A DNA stretch of 9,241 bases from CAZBZG01 sp964496245 (GCA_964496245.1 CAZBZG010000194.1:1-9241), one strand, 5' to 3'; positions 1 to 7,361 are shown, counted from the first letter of the stretch. The notes: generated by a model from the sequence alone, not told the origin. Numbers and translations are program-made.

Positions 1-66
1 TGGATGCCTTGCAGGCGGCTGCGGGCACCAGGTTCCTATGTCACGATCGACGACATCCTCTCCTGA
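1..66 (+). CDS. Possible C-terminal tail of a plus-strand gene cut by the left edge
   Basis: Frame 1 is open from the edge and ends at TGA (64-66), giving 21 residues that end in SYVTIDDILS. Of the three plus frames here it has the highest share of G or C at third codon positions, as expected for a real gene in this GC-rich DNA. It stops about 20 bases before a strong hairpin, and the minus-strand addA gene ends on the other side of that hairpin. This fits two convergent genes sharing a terminator. The piece is too short to name a family. Frame 2 is also open to a stop at 73-75 but has poorer codon use. A minus-strand start inside this stretch cannot be fully excluded. Confidence 0.35.
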   Translation, partial: WMPCRRLRAPGSYVTIDDILS

Positions 67-87
67 AAAGACATAGCCCCCACAGCC

Positions 88-123
88 CCCCCCGGCACGC
101 GACTCATCCCGCGTGCCGGGGGG
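88..123. terminator. Perfect 14-bp hairpin between convergent genes, likely bidirectional terminator
   Basis: CCCCCCGGCACGCG (88-101) is exactly complementary to CGCGTGCCGGGGGG (110-123), with an 8-base loop (102-109). It lies 42 bases past the addA stop and 21 bases past the possible plus-strand stop, which is where a shared terminator would sit. Neither side has an immediate T-tract. A short T-run appears on the minus strand only about 15-20 bases beyond the stem. It may therefore act as a non-canonical terminator or as a 3'-end stabilising hairpin. The structure is directly visible; its function is inferred. Confidence 0.65.
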
Positions 124-164
124 CGTCCTCCGGGTGTTGCCCGCATCTGAACCAGGTCGCGGGT

Positions 165-3100
165 TCACCCCGCGGGCTGTCGGGGGGCGTCCGTGCTGCG
201 CATGTATTGGCCGGTCTGCACGAAGTAGAGGCCCGTCTCCGCGACCGGTTCCCGGGTGAGCGCGGTCCACGCGGTGGCATAGAGCGCGAGCTGGCCTGCG
301 TAACGCTCTGCGAGCGGCAGGACGTCCCCGCCCGGCGGCGCATCGGTCTTGTGGTCCACGATGACCCAGCCCGCGGGCTCCCGAAACGCCAGGTCCACCA
401 CGCCGCGCACGAGCACGGGCATGCGCGCGTCCGTTGACGTGTCCACAAAGGTGAAGGGTACCTCCACCAGGCAGGCCTCGGCCGCGCGTGCGCGCTGCAT
501 GAGGGGAGAGGCGAGCACCGACGCTACGGTGCGGACCGCTGTCTCGGCCAGGGACGCGTCCAGGCCGCGGTCGGCCAGGAGTTCGCGGGCGCGCGGCAGC
601 AGGTTTGCGTCGGGCGCGCGCGTGGCGGTCTCGATCAGCGCGTGGATGACCTCGCCCCGTTCCGTGCCGTGCTCCCCCCAGGCGCTCTCGCCCAACAGCG
701 CCGGAGCGGCCGGATCCGTGGGACCGGGCGCCTGGACAAAGGCTCCCGGCTGTGGCTGGCCCGCGGAGGACAGGGCGTAGTCTTTGGCGGCTTGCGCATC
801 ATAGGTGGGTGCGATGCACGTGCGCACGCGCGCAGCAGCTGCCGCGGTTGCGCGCTCCACGTCTTCCACCGACAGGTCCATGGTCTCGGTCGCTTCGGGC
901 GGGGGCGGGTCTGCGGGCACGGGCAGTGCGGGCGCGCCGGCCAGCGCCTTCTGCAGGGCGGCCCACGGGCTGAAGTGCGGATGCTTGTGGCGCTCGCTCA
1001 CGATCAGGGCGCTTCCCGCGCGGGTGGCAGCCACGTACAGCAGGCGGATCCGTTCCTGGTCCTGGAAGGCCTTTTCCTTTTTGGCCAGGTCTTCCCAGCC
1101 CGCGGGCCGGGCGAGCGTGCGCACGCCGTGATCGCCCCAGCGCACCTGCGCTGCGAGATAGCCCCGGGCCTCGTTGGCTGCGCGGTCCACGTGCAGGCCG
1201 GGCGGCGGATCGTACGCGCCCGCGGGATCGGCCAGGAACACGACCGGCGCCTCCAGGCCCTTGACCTTGTGGAGGTTCATGAGCCGCACCGCAGGCGCGC
1301 CCGTGGGGCGGAGCGGCGGTGCGTCGTGATCCAGGGATTCGTGCACCATCTGCCCCAGCCGGTCCGCGAGCTGCGCGGCGCTCCAGCACTCCGCCTGGGC
1401 CAGGCGGAGCAGTTCCACGGCCTTGCACAGCGCGCCCGCCTGCACGGAGCCGCCCGCCGAGGCGCAGGCGCGCACCCCCAGCCCCAGGTCGGCCACGATC
1501 CGCTCGATGGCGGCCACAGGCGGCTGCGTCATCAGCCAGTCGCCATACCGCGCGAGACGCTCGAACGCGTCGCGGAGAGGCGCGGCGTGCGCCGCGTCCA
1601 GGCCGTCGGGCACCTGCGCACGGGTGCGGAAGACACCGCCGGCCCGGCGAAAGGCGTAGAGCGATGCGTCGCTCACGCCAAAGAGCGCGCTGCGCAGCGC
1701 GCCCACCAGGAGCACGGGATTGTCCGGGTGGAGCACGGTCTGCAGGCACGCGTGGAGCAGGCGGATCTCCCCCATCTCCTGCAGCAGGGCCCCCCCGGAC
1801 ACTTCGAAGGGGATGCCGTACCGCTGCAGGGCGCGGGCGTATTTGCTGAGCGCCTGCTTGTTGCGGGTGACGATGAGGAAGTCGTCGTAGTCCGCGCGCG
1901 CCGGGACCCCTGCGGCCAGCTCTTCCTCGCTCCGCGTCACGGTCATGCCGCTCGCCTTGGCATGCCGAATGACGCGGGCCACGCTTTCGGTGTCGTAGGC
2001 CCGGATGGCGTCCTTGTCGGAACGCTCCGCGGGCACGGGCAGGCGATAGACGCCGTGGAGGGTTGCGGCCGGACCGTCCACGCGGCCGGGAGCCAGCGGC
2101 ACGAACGCGGGCGATTCGGCCGTGGCGTCTGCGGGGAAGCGCGCGCCAAAGACCTCGTTGTTCCAGTCGATGAGCGGGCCTGTGGTGCGGAAGTTGGCCT
2201 GCAGGGAGAGCACGCGTCCGCCGGCGCGGTCGATACTGGCCTTGACCTCGTTGTAGGTGACGATGTCCGCACGCCGGAAGCGGTAGATGCTCTGCTTGGG
2301 ATCGCCCACCACGAAGAGCGACCCCGGCCGGGGCGTGCACCTGCGCCAGTCGGTCTCCTCCGCGTCCGTGGCCGTGAGCAGCAGCATCACCTCCGCCTGG
2401 ATGGGATCCGTATCCTGGAACTCGTCCACCAGCAGGCACTGGAACCGTGCCTGGAAGTGCCGCCGGATGTGCGGGTGTTCGCGCAGGAGCTGCGCGGCCC
2501 GGACGAGAAGTTCGGCGAACGTGAGGGCTCCGCGCGACGCGCGCATCGTCTCGTAGCGGTCTGCCGCGCAGGCAAGGATCTCCAGGACGAGCGCGTAGCG
2601 CTGCGCGTACCACGCTTCGAGAGTCGGCTGGACCCACTCCTTGCGAAAGGTCTTCCACCGGGTCTGCTCCTCTTTGGCGAGAGCGGCATGGTCGCTGCGC
2701 ACGGCACGGCTCATGGAGGGGGGGCGCTTGTCGAAACGCTCGAGAAAGCGCATGAGTTCGGCGGGGACCGCGAAGTCCACGTGCCGGCCCACCGTGGCCA
2801 GGTGGCGGTAGACCGTTGTCAGCCGGTCCCGCCCTTCGTCCGCGGGACAATCGGGCGCCACGCCGGCGATGTGTTCGTAGTACTGCCTGGCGGCGTTTTG
2901 CAAGGCGTTCCAGTCGGGCAAATCCACGGCCGGCGTCGGCCACGCGTCCACGTCCGGATAGGCGGTATAGGCGTGGAAGGCGTCCGCGAGGTCTTCCATG
3001 CGCAGCCCCAGGTCATCCAGGCGGCGGAGAATCCCTTCGCCGTCCCCGGCCAGGAGCCCGGCGCTCCAGTCGTTCCAGGCCTCTTCCCGGAGCAGGCGCT

Positions 3101-3506
3101 CCTCCTCTTCGCCCAGCTCGCGAAAGGCCACGTCCACCCCGGCTTCCACGGGTCGTTCGCGCAGGAGCCTCGCGCAAAAGCTGTGGATCGTGCCGATGAG
3201 GCACTGCTCCACGTGATCCAGGGCCTCCCGGAGGCGGGCCCGTTCGCCGTCCTGTTCTGCGTCCCGGAAGGCGCGCTCGAGCGCCACCTGGAAGCGCGCG
3301 CGCAGCTCGGCTGCCGCCTTCTTGGTGAAGGTGATGGCTGCGAGCTTGGAGACCGGGCACGTGCCCGTGCGCACGAGCGCCACCATGCGGCCCACGAGGC
3401 AGGTGGTCTTGCCCGTGCCCGCCGCAGCTTCCACAAGCATGGTCGTGTCCAGGGCCGTGCGGATCTGGTCCCGCGCATGTTGGTCCGGCAGTCGGCTCGT
3501 GCTCAC
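165..3506 (-). CDS. addA: AddA-type UvrD/Rep helicase with C-terminal RecB-family nuclease
   Basis: Motor and nuclease subunit of a two-subunit helicase-nuclease that unwinds and trims double-strand DNA ends in the cytoplasm for recombinational repair. The protein has 1113 residues, within the usual AddA range. Superfamily 1A motifs appear in order: Walker A AGTGKTT (29-35), Ia TFTKKAAAELRAR (59-71), TIHSFC (106-111), Walker B LLVDEFQDTD (358-367), III VVGDPKQSIYRFRRAD (399-414), IV LQANFRT (435-441), V NLHKVKGLEAPVVFL (744-758) and VI LLYVAATRA (822-830). The C-terminal nuclease keeps His955 (GEVIHAL), Asp1038 (GVVDLAF), Asp1051-x-Lys1053 (DHKTD) and QLALY (1072-1076), so it should be active. 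The GTG start at 3506 is chosen because GAGGTG lies 5 bases upstream and the protein begins just before the family's N-terminal motif. The open frame extends 136 codons further up, but that part overlaps addB and reads as shadow sequence. It follows addB by 13 bases. The RecB label is less apt because no RecC or RecD is seen. Confidence 0.93.
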   Translation of the reverse strand: MSTSRLPDQHARDQIRTALDTTMLVEAAAGTGKTTCLVGRMVALVRTGTCPVSKLAAITFTKKAAAELRARFQVALERAFRDAEQDGERARLREALDHVEQCLIGTIHSFCARLLRERPVEAGVDVAFRELGEEEERLLREEAWNDWSAGLLAGDGEGILRRLDDLGLRMEDLADAFHAYTAYPDVDAWPTPAVDLPDWNALQNAARQYYEHIAGVAPDCPADEGRDRLTTVYRHLATVGRHVDFAVPAELMRFLERFDKRPPSMSRAVRSDHAALAKEEQTRWKTFRKEWVQPTLEAWYAQRYALVLEILACAADRYETMRASRGALTFAELLVRAAQLLREHPHIRRHFQARFQCLLVDEFQDTDPIQAEVMLLLTATDAEETDWRRCTPRPGSLFVVGDPKQSIYRFRRADIVTYNEVKASIDRAGGRVLSLQANFRTTGPLIDWNNEVFGARFPADATAESPAFVPLAPGRVDGPAATLHGVYRLPVPAERSDKDAIRAYDTESVARVIRHAKASGMTVTRSEEELAAGVPARADYDDFLIVTRNKQALSKYARALQRYGIPFEVSGGALLQEMGEIRLLHACLQTVLHPDNPVLLVGALRSALFGVSDASLYAFRRAGGVFRTRAQVPDGLDAAHAAPLRDAFERLARYGDWLMTQPPVAAIERIVADLGLGVRACASAGGSVQAGALCKAVELLRLAQAECWSAAQLADRLGQMVHESLDHDAPPLRPTGAPAVRLMNLHKVKGLEAPVVFLADPAGAYDPPPGLHVDRAANEARGYLAAQVRWGDHGVRTLARPAGWEDLAKKEKAFQDQERIRLLYVAATRAGSALIVSERHKHPHFSPWAALQKALAGAPALPVPADPPPPEATETMDLSVEDVERATAAAAARVRTCIAPTYDAQAAKDYALSSAGQPQPGAFVQAPGPTDPAAPALLGESAWGEHGTERGEVIHALIETATRAPDANLLPRARELLADRGLDASLAETAVRTVASVLASPLMQRARAAEACLVEVPFTFVDTSTDARMPVLVRGVVDLAFREPAGWVIVDHKTDAPPGGDVLPLAERYAGQLALYATAWTALTREPVAETGLYFVQTGQYMRSTDAPRQPAG

Positions 3507-3511
3507 GTCAA

Positions 3512-3517
3512 CACCTC
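3512..3517 (-). promoter_or_regulatory. Ribosome binding site of addA that fixes its GTG start
   Basis: On the minus strand GAGGTG sits 5 bases before GTG (3504-3506), entirely within the 13-base gap after the addB stop. Of the possible starts in the long open frame, this is the one that avoids overlap with addB. Its position suggests that ribosomes finishing addB pass straight on to addA. Confidence 0.7.
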
Positions 3518-3519
3518 GG

Positions 3520-6500
3520 TCATGCGTCGTCCGCTTCCGACGGTTCATAGCCCCGCACAGTGCGCAGGGGCTGGAGCATCTCGTTTTCCGGATTCGCAAG
3601 CTTGCGCTCGGCCTGGATCCGTGTCGTGTCCACGTGTACGAACGCCGGGCGCCAGTCCTCGCTGTGGCGATAGTCCTCGGCAGCCGGCGAGGCAGGGAAG
3701 CAGCCGGTTGCCATGAGCCGGCACAGGTTCTCCACCACAGCCATGCCGCCGGCCAGTTCTTCGACCGGCCAGGCGATGCGTTCTGCATACCCGCGCGTGC
3801 TCGGGAAGTAATAGCCGCAGGCGACCACGCGCGCATTCGTCCGGTCGATGGCCCGGAAGCGCGCTTCGACCAGCCGGGCGTACAGGATGTTCTGCACGCG
3901 CCGGCCGCCGTCAAAGGGGTCGGACGCGCGGTAGCTGGCGCCGGAGCCGGTCTTGTAGTCCCAGATCACGTGGTCCGTGCGCGCGTCCGCGCGCTGGTCG
4001 ACCCGGTCGACGCGGCCGCGCACGTGGATCGTACGGCCGCCCGGAAGCGTCAGGGGCACGGCGTCGCGAATGTCGAGCTCCGTGCCCTCGCCCAGCGGCT
4101 CCAGGCCGATGGACGCTTCGAGGTACACGGGCCGGGCCTCGGCCGCGTGTTGCGCTTCGGACCGCAGGAACACGCGCGCGGAGTCGCGAAGCTCGCGCAC
4201 CTCGCGTTCGAGCACCCGGGGGGCGGGCGGGAACATCTCCTGTTCGGCCGCGGCCACGTGCTCGTCCACGATGCGGTCGAGGAGCGCGGCGTGCCGGTCG
4301 ACGTCGGGCGATTCGCCGGCCCGGGTCAGGTGCAGGTAGAACGCCCGGAATACGCTGTGCAGGAGACGTCCCCGCTCCAGGGCGTCCAGCCACGCGTGGG
4401 GATCCGGCTCGTACGCTTCGGGCGGTGCGAGGCCCAGGACGTGTTGGAAGAAGAACGCCTGCGGGCATCGGCCGAAGAGCTCGAGCTGGCTGGCCGACAG
4501 GATCCGCCCGCCGGGGCTCGCGGGATCCAGGGCTGCGCCCGCGTCCGGCACGTACCCGTCGTAGGCGGTGAACCGGTCGCTCGCCCGTTCCCGTGATGCT
4601 TTGTAGCCGCGGCCGAGATGCGGGAAGCAGCGTCCCACGAGATCCGGCAGATCCCGGACCGTCTGGCCGGTGGAGAGACGCCAGAGCCACCAGTCCGTGC
4701 CGCTCGGACACTTGCTCTCTGCGGACGGCGCAAACGAGGCCGGCGGCGCGAGGTCGCGGATCAAGTCTTCCTGCGTGCCGTCGGGCCGGCCATGGAGAAT
4801 GCGATACGCGTCCAGGAAGACCGCACTCGGAAACAGCTCCCGGTCGTCAGCCAGATCGTAGCACGAATGGCTGAGGGTGACCGTGCCGCGCAACCGCGCG
4901 AGCAGGTCGCGAAAACCGCGCACCTTGTCCGCCAGCCGCGTCTGGGCTGTGGGCAGGTCCTTCTGGAGGCGCCTGCCCACGGGCGTACGCTCGCTGTCGA
5001 GCAGCACCGGATCCTGCAGGCCGGCGCCGGGGAAGCGGCTGTCGTCCAGGCCCACGACATACGTGTGGGGCCGTCCGGAGTGGCCGCCCAGCAGCAGGGG
5101 CGCCACGTAGAGGCAGCCCGGCCGCGGGCCACGGCCGCCCACGCTCAACCGCGCCAGGAGTTCCTGCAACCGTTGGCGCATGTCGAGCGAGGTGTCTGCC
5201 TGCTGGAGCGCCTCGGCCAGGGCGCGGACCTCCTTGGCCAGCCGCTCGGCTGCATAGGCGTCCAGCTCGTTCGCCTTGCGCGTGTGCGCGGACAGGAACG
5301 TCAACGTGCAGTCGAGCAGCGTTGCGGCCGCAGCGTCCGGGCCGGGTGTGGTCGCGAGCAATTCGCGCACCAGGTCGCGCAGCAGGCCCAGCGCCTGCAT
5401 CCGCCTCTCCAGGGCGTGCACCTCCTGCTCCTGCTCGTCCGGCGCGTCCGGGGCGGGGACTTTTCGTACGTGGGCCAGGCGGCGCTCGCAGGCCTTGAGC
5501 GCTTGCGCGAGCTTCTCGACGTAGGCCGCACGGCTGTTGCCGATGGCCACGGTGCGGAGCTGGCTGGCGAGCTGGTCGCAGACGTATGCGTCGTCTGCTC
5601 CCGGCGGCAGCGCGAGAAGCCGGTCCTGGAGCATGCTTGCGAGGGTGGCCTGGGGCAGGTCTTCCGCCTGCCAGTCCAGCCACGCGGCCAGCGCGCGGCC
5701 GGGCCGGGAGTAGCCGACCGGGATGCCTTCCTCAAAGGTGACCGGGATGCGGTCTTCTGCGACAAGGGATTGCGTGAGTTCGTACAGGAGCGGCACATAG
5801 GTCGCATGGTCGGTGTGCAGGATTTCGACCTGATCGAAAGGGATTCCGCCTTGCGCGCACCGGCGCAGGACCTCGCGGATCTCGTTGACTGCGCCCACTG
5901 CGCACAACAGTGCGGCTGTGCCGTCGTACAACGGGGCGGCGGACGGGGTCTGCGCTGAGGCGAGGCGTGCGCGATCCGTGTGGTCCTCGGACGGCGGGGG
6001 GGCGGGCCTGTCGAAGTTGATGCGACACGCTTCGGGAAAGGCCTGGAGGAGATCGCGTTCGAGGGGACGCACCTCGAGATCCCCGGGGACGAGCAGGAGC
6101 AGGCCGGAGGGGAGGGCGCTCTCGTCCTGGCGCACGCGGTCGTCCGCCAGGCGCAGGACCGCGGCTGCGTCCGCCAGCTGCCGCGCCTTCAGCTCCTCTT
6201 CGTAGCCGGCGAGCAACGCGCGGATCTCCTCGCCCTTGGCGCGGACCTCGAAGTCCCGGGGCTCCAGGTCTTCGGCCCGGATGCCGGCGAGGCGCAGGTC
6301 GCCGAGCGCGCGGGTGAGGGTCTGGATCAATCCGTAGCTGGGCACGACCTGGGAGAGGTAGCTGTGGGGACTGTCCCGCAGGCCGGCGAGGAGCTGTTCC
6401 ACCAGGAATTCCTGGCCGTAGCCCCGCAGGATCGACCGTCCCTGCGCCTGCAGGGCGGGGGCGGCCAGGTCCATGGCCAGGTTTTGCAGGGTCTTCACCC

Positions 6501-6636
6501 GCACGTTGAGCACGGGGCTGCCCGCGCGGGCCTCTGCGTCCAGCCACTGCATGCCGATGCGCCGCGTGGGCGCGAGCAGCCATGTCTCGGCGAGCCGCTG
6601 CTCCTCGAGCAGGTGCGTCAGGGACGGATCGCTCAT
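3520..6636 (-). CDS. addB: AddB-type subunit: inactivated helicase fold with PD-(D/E)XK nuclease
   Basis: Partner of AddA. The family has a helicase-like fold without motor activity, thought to read Chi-like sites, plus a second nuclease. The protein has 1038 residues. The N-terminus (WLLAPTRRIGMQWL, 19-32) starts after the point where Firmicute AddB has Walker A, and no GKT/GKS motif is present. The middle has VVGLDDSRFPG (527-537), the helicase-like motif shared with AddB and RecC. The nuclease follows: LSASQLELFGRCPQAFFF (713-730), GRLLH (756-760), GRVDRVD (874-880), DYKTG (893-897) and VQNILYARL (914-922), giving likely active-site residues His760, Asp877, Asp893 and Lys895. Cys724 matches the first iron-sulfur ligand. 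The usual C-terminal CxxC...C triad is absent: the site reads GCFPASPAAEDYRHSED (978-994). The ATG at 6636 has only a weak purine-rich upstream stretch (AAGAAGCGAGAG). It is the first gene of the addBA operon. Confidence 0.85.
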   Translation of the reverse strand: MSDPSLTHLLEEQRLAETWLLAPTRRIGMQWLDAEARAGSPVLNVRVKTLQNLAMDLAAPALQAQGRSILRGYGQEFLVEQLLAGLRDSPHSYLSQVVPSYGLIQTLTRALGDLRLAGIRAEDLEPRDFEVRAKGEEIRALLAGYEEELKARQLADAAAVLRLADDRVRQDESALPSGLLLLVPGDLEVRPLERDLLQAFPEACRINFDRPAPPPSEDHTDRARLASAQTPSAAPLYDGTAALLCAVGAVNEIREVLRRCAQGGIPFDQVEILHTDHATYVPLLYELTQSLVAEDRIPVTFEEGIPVGYSRPGRALAAWLDWQAEDLPQATLASMLQDRLLALPPGADDAYVCDQLASQLRTVAIGNSRAAYVEKLAQALKACERRLAHVRKVPAPDAPDEQEQEVHALERRMQALGLLRDLVRELLATTPGPDAAAATLLDCTLTFLSAHTRKANELDAYAAERLAKEVRALAEALQQADTSLDMRQRLQELLARLSVGGRGPRPGCLYVAPLLLGGHSGRPHTYVVGLDDSRFPGAGLQDPVLLDSERTPVGRRLQKDLPTAQTRLADKVRGFRDLLARLRGTVTLSHSCYDLADDRELFPSAVFLDAYRILHGRPDGTQEDLIRDLAPPASFAPSAESKCPSGTDWWLWRLSTGQTVRDLPDLVGRCFPHLGRGYKASRERASDRFTAYDGYVPDAGAALDPASPGGRILSASQLELFGRCPQAFFFQHVLGLAPPEAYEPDPHAWLDALERGRLLHSVFRAFYLHLTRAGESPDVDRHAALLDRIVDEHVAAAEQEMFPPAPRVLEREVRELRDSARVFLRSEAQHAAEARPVYLEASIGLEPLGEGTELDIRDAVPLTLPGGRTIHVRGRVDRVDQRADARTDHVIWDYKTGSGASYRASDPFDGGRRVQNILYARLVEARFRAIDRTNARVVACGYYFPSTRGYAERIAWPVEELAGGMAVVENLCRLMATGCFPASPAAEDYRHSEDWRPAFVHVDTTRIQAERKLANPENEMLQPLRTVRGYEPSEADDA

Positions 6637-6672
6637 GTCTCTCGCTTCTTTGGGCTGCGCCTTTGTCGGGAC

Positions 6673-6758
6673 CGCCCGCGCTTGCGCCCGCGGATCTGTG
6701 CCAACGGATCCACGAACGCCGGAACCCTGCGCGGGCGCGGTCGAGCCTTGCGCGCAGG
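6673..6758 (-). other. GC-rich addBA leader with competing inverted repeats
   Basis: The untranslated leader predicted from the upstream promoter holds three inverted repeats that cannot all form together. CGCCCGCGC (6673-6681) pairs with GCGCGGGCG (6729-6737). GCGCCCGCG (6684-6692) pairs with CGCGGGCGC (6730-6738). CCTGCGCG (6726-6733) pairs with CGCGCAGG (6751-6758). Competing stems of this kind occur in attenuators, but such matches also arise readily in GC-rich DNA. No leader peptide or U-tract terminator is evident, so function is uncertain. Confidence 0.3.
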
Positions 6759-6826
6759 CTAGTCCCCCACGGCGTGTTCGTCAATACCGGACGTGGTCGA
6801 TCCGCGAACGCGGGCGACGGCGGATC
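6691..6826. repeat. Four copies of CGGATC/GATCCG around the addBA promoter
   Basis: The hexamer occurs at 6691-6696, 6705-6710, 6799-6804 (opposite orientation) and 6821-6826. The outer pair forms an inverted repeat GATCCGC (6799-6805) / GCGGATC (6820-6826) upstream of the -35 box. Two copies carry a longer similar tail: GATCCACGAACGCC (6707-6720) and GATCCGCGAACGCG (6799-6812). They flank the promoter on both sides and could be a regulator's sites. The same hexamer also occurs in coding sequence and just before the regulator gene (8489-8494), so it may be coincidental. Confidence 0.3.
6756..6784 (-). promoter_or_regulatory. Candidate sigma-70-type promoter of the addBA operon
   Basis: On the minus strand TTGACG (6784-6779) is followed by a 17-base spacer and TAGCCT (6761-6756). 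Spacing is ideal and the -35 box matches 5 of 6 consensus bases. The -10 box matches only T, A and the final T. The predicted transcript would start near 6749 and leave a leader of about 110 bases before addB. A promoter with the same -35, spacer length and TAGNNT box precedes the next gene, which strengthens the call. Confidence 0.5.
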
Positions 6827-6876
6827 TGCCTGGGCCGCGTGTGGCGGTTGTCCGACCCGTCGCCGGCTGCGACCAG

Positions 6877-7167
6877 CTACTCGGTTTCCGGAGCCGGCGG
6901 CACGGTTCGGCGGTACATGTAGTAGAGGGTGATCCCCGTGGCGACCATGGCGAGGTTGAAGAGGTAGAGAAAGAGCACCCAGGTCCAGCCGTCCGGCCGG
7001 GTCACGTTGAAGAGCGCACCGGACACATATCCCGTGAAGACCAGCCACATGAAATGGATGGACTGGCCCTCGACGCGCTTGACCCGGAGCGTGTTGCGGT
7101 TCATGATCGGCCACGAACAACCGAAACATATGAGCATGATGGCTTCGAAGATCTGGGGCAGTTCCAT
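6877..7167 (-). CDS. Small three-helix membrane protein, SemiSWEET/PQ-loop-like
   Basis: The protein has 96 residues in the inner membrane. Three hydrophobic segments lie at about 4-22, 36-56 and 62-86, joined by short loops, with the basic loop RNTLRVKRVEG (24-34) after the first helix. Size, triple-helix layout and the conserved-looking GCSWP (16-20) at the end of helix 1 resemble the SemiSWEET/PQ-loop families, in which a proline there forms the hinge and the protein works as a homodimer. SemiSWEETs move sugars down their gradient. The substrate cannot be told here, and the relation rests on pattern rather than a search. The ATG at 7167 is chosen because AAGGAGG lies 4 bases upstream. The open frame continues 55 codons further up, but that part has no membrane character and would run over the promoter. 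It appears to be a single-gene transcript. Confidence 0.8.
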   Translation of the reverse strand: MELPQIFEAIMLICFGCSWPIMNRNTLRVKRVEGQSIHFMWLVFTGYVSGALFNVTRPDGWTWVLFLYLFNLAMVATGITLYYMYRRTVPPAPETE

Positions 7168-7171
7168 CGAG

Positions 7172-7178
7172 CCTCCTT
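7172..7178 (-). promoter_or_regulatory. Strong ribosome binding site of the small membrane protein gene
   Basis: AAGGAGG on the minus strand, 4 bases before ATG (7165-7167), is the most complete Shine-Dalgarno match in the window. It decides the start codon against the longer open frame that reaches 7332. Confidence 0.75.
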
Positions 7179-7270
7179 GGACGACATCCCCTCTCCGCGA
7201 GCCGGGAGAAGCGAGAAACGCGGATGAGAACGCGGGATGGAAGACCGGCTGCATCCGCCCCAGGGAGAGA

Positions 7271-7299
7271 ACCCTACTGCAGCCCGATCGGTCCGTCAA
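7271..7299 (-). promoter_or_regulatory. Candidate sigma-70-type promoter of the small membrane protein gene
   Basis: On the minus strand TTGACG (7299-7294) is followed by a 17-base spacer and TAGGGT (7276-7271). Transcription would begin near 7264, leaving a leader of roughly 97 bases. Just upstream of the -35 box lies CTCGT-G-ACGAG (7313-7323), a short inverted repeat placed where an activator could bind. The design matches the addBA promoter box for box. Confidence 0.55.
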
Positions 7300-7361
7300 G
7301 CGCGAAACCGCCCTCGTGACGAGTGCGCCCATCGCCCGACGATCGTTTCACGCTGCTGCGT

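Noticed and set aside
799..2943. Long minus-strand open frame inside addA in another frame, and similar ones inside addB (3911-4711, 4847-5683, 5732-7129)
   Set aside because: All overlap well-supported coding sequence, are dominated by Arg/Ala/Gly/Pro, and contain no family motif.
642..3716. A 1024-codon open frame on the plus strand opposite addA
   Set aside because: The minus strand here carries every helicase and nuclease motif in order. The plus frame is rich in Arg, Gly, Ala, Val and His, shows no recognisable domain, and is explained by GC-rich third positions removing stops on the opposite strand.
3507..3914. A 136-codon N-terminal extension of addA
   Set aside because: It overlaps the end of addB in another frame, reads as an Arg/Ser/Thr-rich shadow, and a good ribosome site points to the GTG at 3506.
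3322..4596. Plus-strand open frames opposite addB (3322-4596, 4618-5958, 5980-6762)
   Set aside because: They lie opposite conserved AddB motifs and have the composition expected of antisense shadows.
7206..7238. Repeated GAGAA/ACGCGG pieces in the leader of the small membrane gene
   Set aside because: Only short imperfect copies (7206-7210, 7213-7225, 7226-7238) that align only with indels; too weak to call a functional repeat.
7168..7332. Longer version of the small membrane protein starting at 7332
   Set aside because: The extra 55 residues are polar without membrane character, the frame would begin upstream of the predicted promoter, and AAGGAGG marks the ATG at 7167.
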